Positions 61,918 through 64,000 of a stretch of DNA of 64,000 nucleotides are shown here, piece after piece (position 1 is the stretch's first letter; each line of letters begins with the position of its first letter). The notes below the pieces were generated by a model. The model was not told the DNA's origin. It saw only the letters and a program-made list of their open reading frames with translations, and ran no database searches. The position numbers and the translations under genes are program-made. Source of the stretch: CBDCVN01 sp965223585 (lineage in GTDB: Bacteria > Deinococcota > Deinococci > Deinococcales > Trueperaceae); NCBI GenBank assembly GCA_965223585.1, contig CBDCWW010000023.1, positions 434,001 to 498,000 on the forward strand, read 5' to 3'.

Positions 61918-61923
61918 ATTATA
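61918..61923 (-). promoter_or_regulatory. -10 box of vapB
   Basis: On the minus strand TATAAT lies 8 bases before the ATG. A second TATAAT sits at 61911-61916, one base before the ATG, and may form part of an autoregulatory operator. Confidence 0.45.
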
Positions 61924-62589
61924 TCAAGCAGAACAACACTTAATTAACAAGCTACACATTATTACATTAGCAAATTTGAGAATGTCTAATTTGTTTTTCT
62001 CAATATCCTGACCAGCAGTAGATACCCTCAAATATGAAGTGGCCTTTCTAGGTAATTCGGAATTAGCTATAAATTCCAATCTTCGATATAAACCTTTAAA
62101 ATGGCTTTACATTGTAGAGAAATCTACGATAATCAGTACTCCGCAAAATGTAGAAAATGAGGTGAACCCAAATATACTTTGATTATTCATCAAGTTTGTG
62201 TGCAGAACAAATTGATAATTACTATGAATCTTAATTATAGGCATGTTATTGAGAATCCTTTATCAAGATTGCGGACTACTGATAATGTAAAGCCTTTTAT
62301 CGAAGATTATGACCAATAAAAAACGGCTGTTTTTGTTGACTTGTGAGATAGAAGCCTCGTGCACATTTCTACAGTTGGAGTTCCTTCTGACCATAGCGAA
62401 AATACCCACAGAAGCAGTTCCAGTTAGTCAGTAAAATATTAACATATTATGTAGGACTTTTTCTGACAAATTATAGATTTTTAGATGTTAAGATAGTAAA
62501 GCACATGCCAACTAAACACTTGTTTAAGTGTTCAACATTAGTTAGCTGGCAATCTAACAACATGAAAGGAGTAAGAAACCACTATATAT
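61924..62589. other. Gene-free region with IS3-type end
   Basis: No frame is supported. It holds the isolated IS3-type end at 62157-62171 and otherwise AT-rich sequence. It looks like a site of decayed insertions between vapB and the PLAT fragment. Confidence 0.4.
62157..62171. repeat. Isolated IS3-type terminal repeat
   Basis: ATGAGGTGAACCCAA is identical to the outer end (reverse complement of the right end) of the IS3 element at 39166-40500. Sequence beyond these 15 bases does not match, so this is a solo end or the remnant of a related element. Confidence 0.5.
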
Positions 62590-62938
62590 AGAATTGTAGT
62601 TGTGACAGGCACCCCAATTATGCAGGAACAGGTGCCTATGTTTGGATAACACTCTATAGTAAAGATGGAAGGAACAGTGGTGAACGGTTCATCGACAATG
62701 CCGACGATAATTTTGAGAGAGGCAAGACAGACACCTTCACGGTCGAAATGCGCGACCTCGGGGAACTAAAAGGCATCTTCATTCGTCACGACAACTCAGG
62801 CTCTAATCCCGGCTGGTTCTTGGACTGGTTATCGTTTTCGAGGATGAAGCAGGAAAAGAATGGAAATCCCCATTCAATCGCTGGCTTGCACGTGACGAGG
62901 ATGACGGACAAACTGCTCGGTATCTGCTCGTTGCATAA
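62590..62938 (+). pseudogene. PLAT/LH2-domain fragment with frameshifts, GC-rich
   Basis: Translation pieces give RIVVVTGT, then after a frameshift near 62615 AGTGAYVWITLYSKDGR, RFIDNADDNFERGKTDTFTVE and LGELKGIFIRHDNSG. After a second shift near 62826 come VIVFEDEAGKEWKSPFNRW and LARDEDDGQTARYLLVA-stop. This is the consensus course of a PLAT beta-sandwich (lipid or protein binding). No start codon or signal peptide belongs to it. Three 60-base rows counted by hand are 50-55% G+C, well above the surroundings, suggesting foreign origin. The 78-residue frame starting at 62748 is only part of it. Confidence 0.75.
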
Positions 62939-63083
62939 CCACTTCCGCCTTGCAGCCAACTTATCTAAAGGTACCCTAAATTAGACAGTTCTCATAAGAT
63001 ACTGAAATAAAGTGTGTTAAGAAGTATTTTTAGAATGGCAAATGTTTACAATTGTACTCATATTTAAAGAAAGAAGGAGACTC

Positions 63084-64000
63084 ATGTCAAAGATCTTTTA
63101 TTTTCCTCAAGTAAAACCCTATGTCAAAACTTTATTCTGCTTAATCTCGTACCTTCTCATTACCAGTTTTGCCCACTCTCAAGACTTAATAATACGTCCT
63201 GCTCTTCCAATATTTCCAACAACTATGGATTTAGCAGAAGAAATGTCAGGAGCATTTTCAATAACAACAGATCTCACTACATCAGACGAGGTAGGAGAGG
63301 TCATTGATAGGCTTACTTCGACCATTGGTATGCTGAGAATGGCTCAATTTAGTATGGATGAAAGCCTGTGTGGAGCAAATGATGATTCTCAGCATGTGGA
63401 ACGATATGATGGAACACTTGGAGTTACAGAAAACTACGTTGGTGTTTACGAAACTCCTACGGCGCAAATTCAGTGGAACGATGATTTAGATGTAATTTTT
63501 GGGAATGAAAACGCAGGAAACGTAAGTGACAAGCGTTGGTGTACAGGAACGCTCATAACTAATAACCTTATCTTGACTGCCGGTCATTGTTTTGATATAA
63601 AAACAGGAGGATGGGAATCACAATTCTGGAAGACACCCACTCGTGTAACTCAAGGGGGTACTGAAGAATATGTGCCACCTGAAGAATTAGCAGAATTAAT
63701 GCACGTTAATTTCAACTACCAAGAAGCTGGAACATCACCTGCTAACAATCCAGAAATGAGAGTTCCTGATGTTTTCCAAATCGAGGAGTTAGTTGAATAT
63801 CGTGAAGGCTCAGACAAATTGGACTTCGCAATTATTCGTCTAAGAAAAAATGATCAGGGAACTTCCCCGGGCGATATGTATAACCCCCGAGGAATCAATT
63901 TTAATGCTCTCTCAGTTGGCGAAACTATAGCTATGATGCAACATCCTCATGGAGATCCTAAGAAAGTACATGTAGGAACGCTCAAAGACTCTACAAAAGT
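63084..64000 (+). CDS. Secreted trypsin-like serine protease (S1), 5' part; 3' end outside window
   Basis: Open for 305 codons to the window edge. AGAAGGAGA precedes the ATG. Signal peptide: LFCLISYLLITSFAHS-Q, about 33 residues. After a propeptide-like region of about 110 residues, the protease core begins with WCTGTLITNNLILTAGHCF, giving the catalytic His (about residue 167). The Asp is in KLDFAIIRL (about residue 247). The Ser and specificity pocket must lie beyond 64000. Two Cys flank the His loop. It is likely a periplasmic or extracellular endopeptidase; the target is unknown. Confidence 0.8.
   Translation, partial: MSKIFYFPQVKPYVKTLFCLISYLLITSFAHSQDLIIRPALPIFPTTMDLAEEMSGAFSITTDLTTSDEVGEVIDRLTSTIGMLRMAQFSMDESLCGANDDSQHVERYDGTLGVTENYVGVYETPTAQIQWNDDLDVIFGNENAGNVSDKRWCTGTLITNNLILTAGHCFDIKTGGWESQFWKTPTRVTQGGTEEYVPPEELAELMHVNFNYQEAGTSPANNPEMRVPDVFQIEELVEYREGSDKLDFAIIRLRKNDQGTSPGDMYNPRGINFNALSVGETIAMMQHPHGDPKKVHVGTLKDSTK

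Noticed and set aside
62748..62984. 78-residue open frame
   Set aside because: Only its first 26 residues are PLAT; after a frameshift the true continuation is in another frame, so it is part of a pseudogene.

Overview
The window is low-GC bacterial DNA. Secreted proteins with Sec signal peptides or lipoboxes and a 3358-residue TamB-type protein point to a diderm cell envelope. Several genes have a TATAAT-like -10 box only 5-8 bases before the start codon and no Shine-Dalgarno, the leaderless layout known from Deinococcus. The very long TamB and the arginine genes fit a low-GC relative of the Deinococcota, but this placement is inference. I see no rRNA, tRNA or CRISPR array.

Layout. 0-1.9 kb: end of a universal-stress-type protein, a secreted TPR protein and a YpfJ-type metallopeptidase. 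1.9-5.8 kb: an IS4-superfamily transposase split in two, with an IS630 element in the gap. 5.8-20.5 kb: accessory surface/periplasm region, with a WD40 lipoprotein, a 1349-residue multidomain lipoprotein, four tandem secreted WD40 proteins and a membrane-anchored five-heme cytochrome c. Three junctions in this run have only 2 bases between stop and start. 20.5-26.8 kb: thiamine pyrophosphokinase convergent with a CorC/HlyC-type membrane protein, a SnoaL/SDR pair, an orphan solute-binding protein and an M29 aminopeptidase. 26.8-31.7 kb: long GNAT protein, argF, argC, argJ and a pterin carbinolamine dehydratase. 31.8-38.4 kb (all minus strand): small proteins resembling immunity-type families, an NIF/FCP1-like HAD phosphatase, an Eco57I/TaqI-type adenine methyltransferase, an EEP nuclease/phosphatase and a class III CoA-transferase.

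38.7-41.9 kb: a 7TM-DISM diguanylate cyclase gene broken by an IS3-family element. 42-50.5 kb: small membrane proteins, a truncated HNH endonuclease, a BtaA-like DUF3419 protein, a polyprenol-kinase-like membrane protein, a GNAT and a secreted lectin-like protein. 50.5-61.4 kb: TamB and a small membrane protein, apparently one operon. 61.5-64 kb: vapB with a vapC remnant, an isolated IS3-type end, a GC-rich frameshifted PLAT-domain fragment and the start of a secreted trypsin-like protease.

Two genome-scale signals stand out. The palindrome CTCGAG occurs 48 times by hand count, against about 7 expected from base composition, and is nearly absent between 1.9 and 27 kb and from both IS elements. 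Second, the WD40/cytochrome run looks like a co-translated secreted module whose paralogues share the same first blade and the same C-terminal signature.
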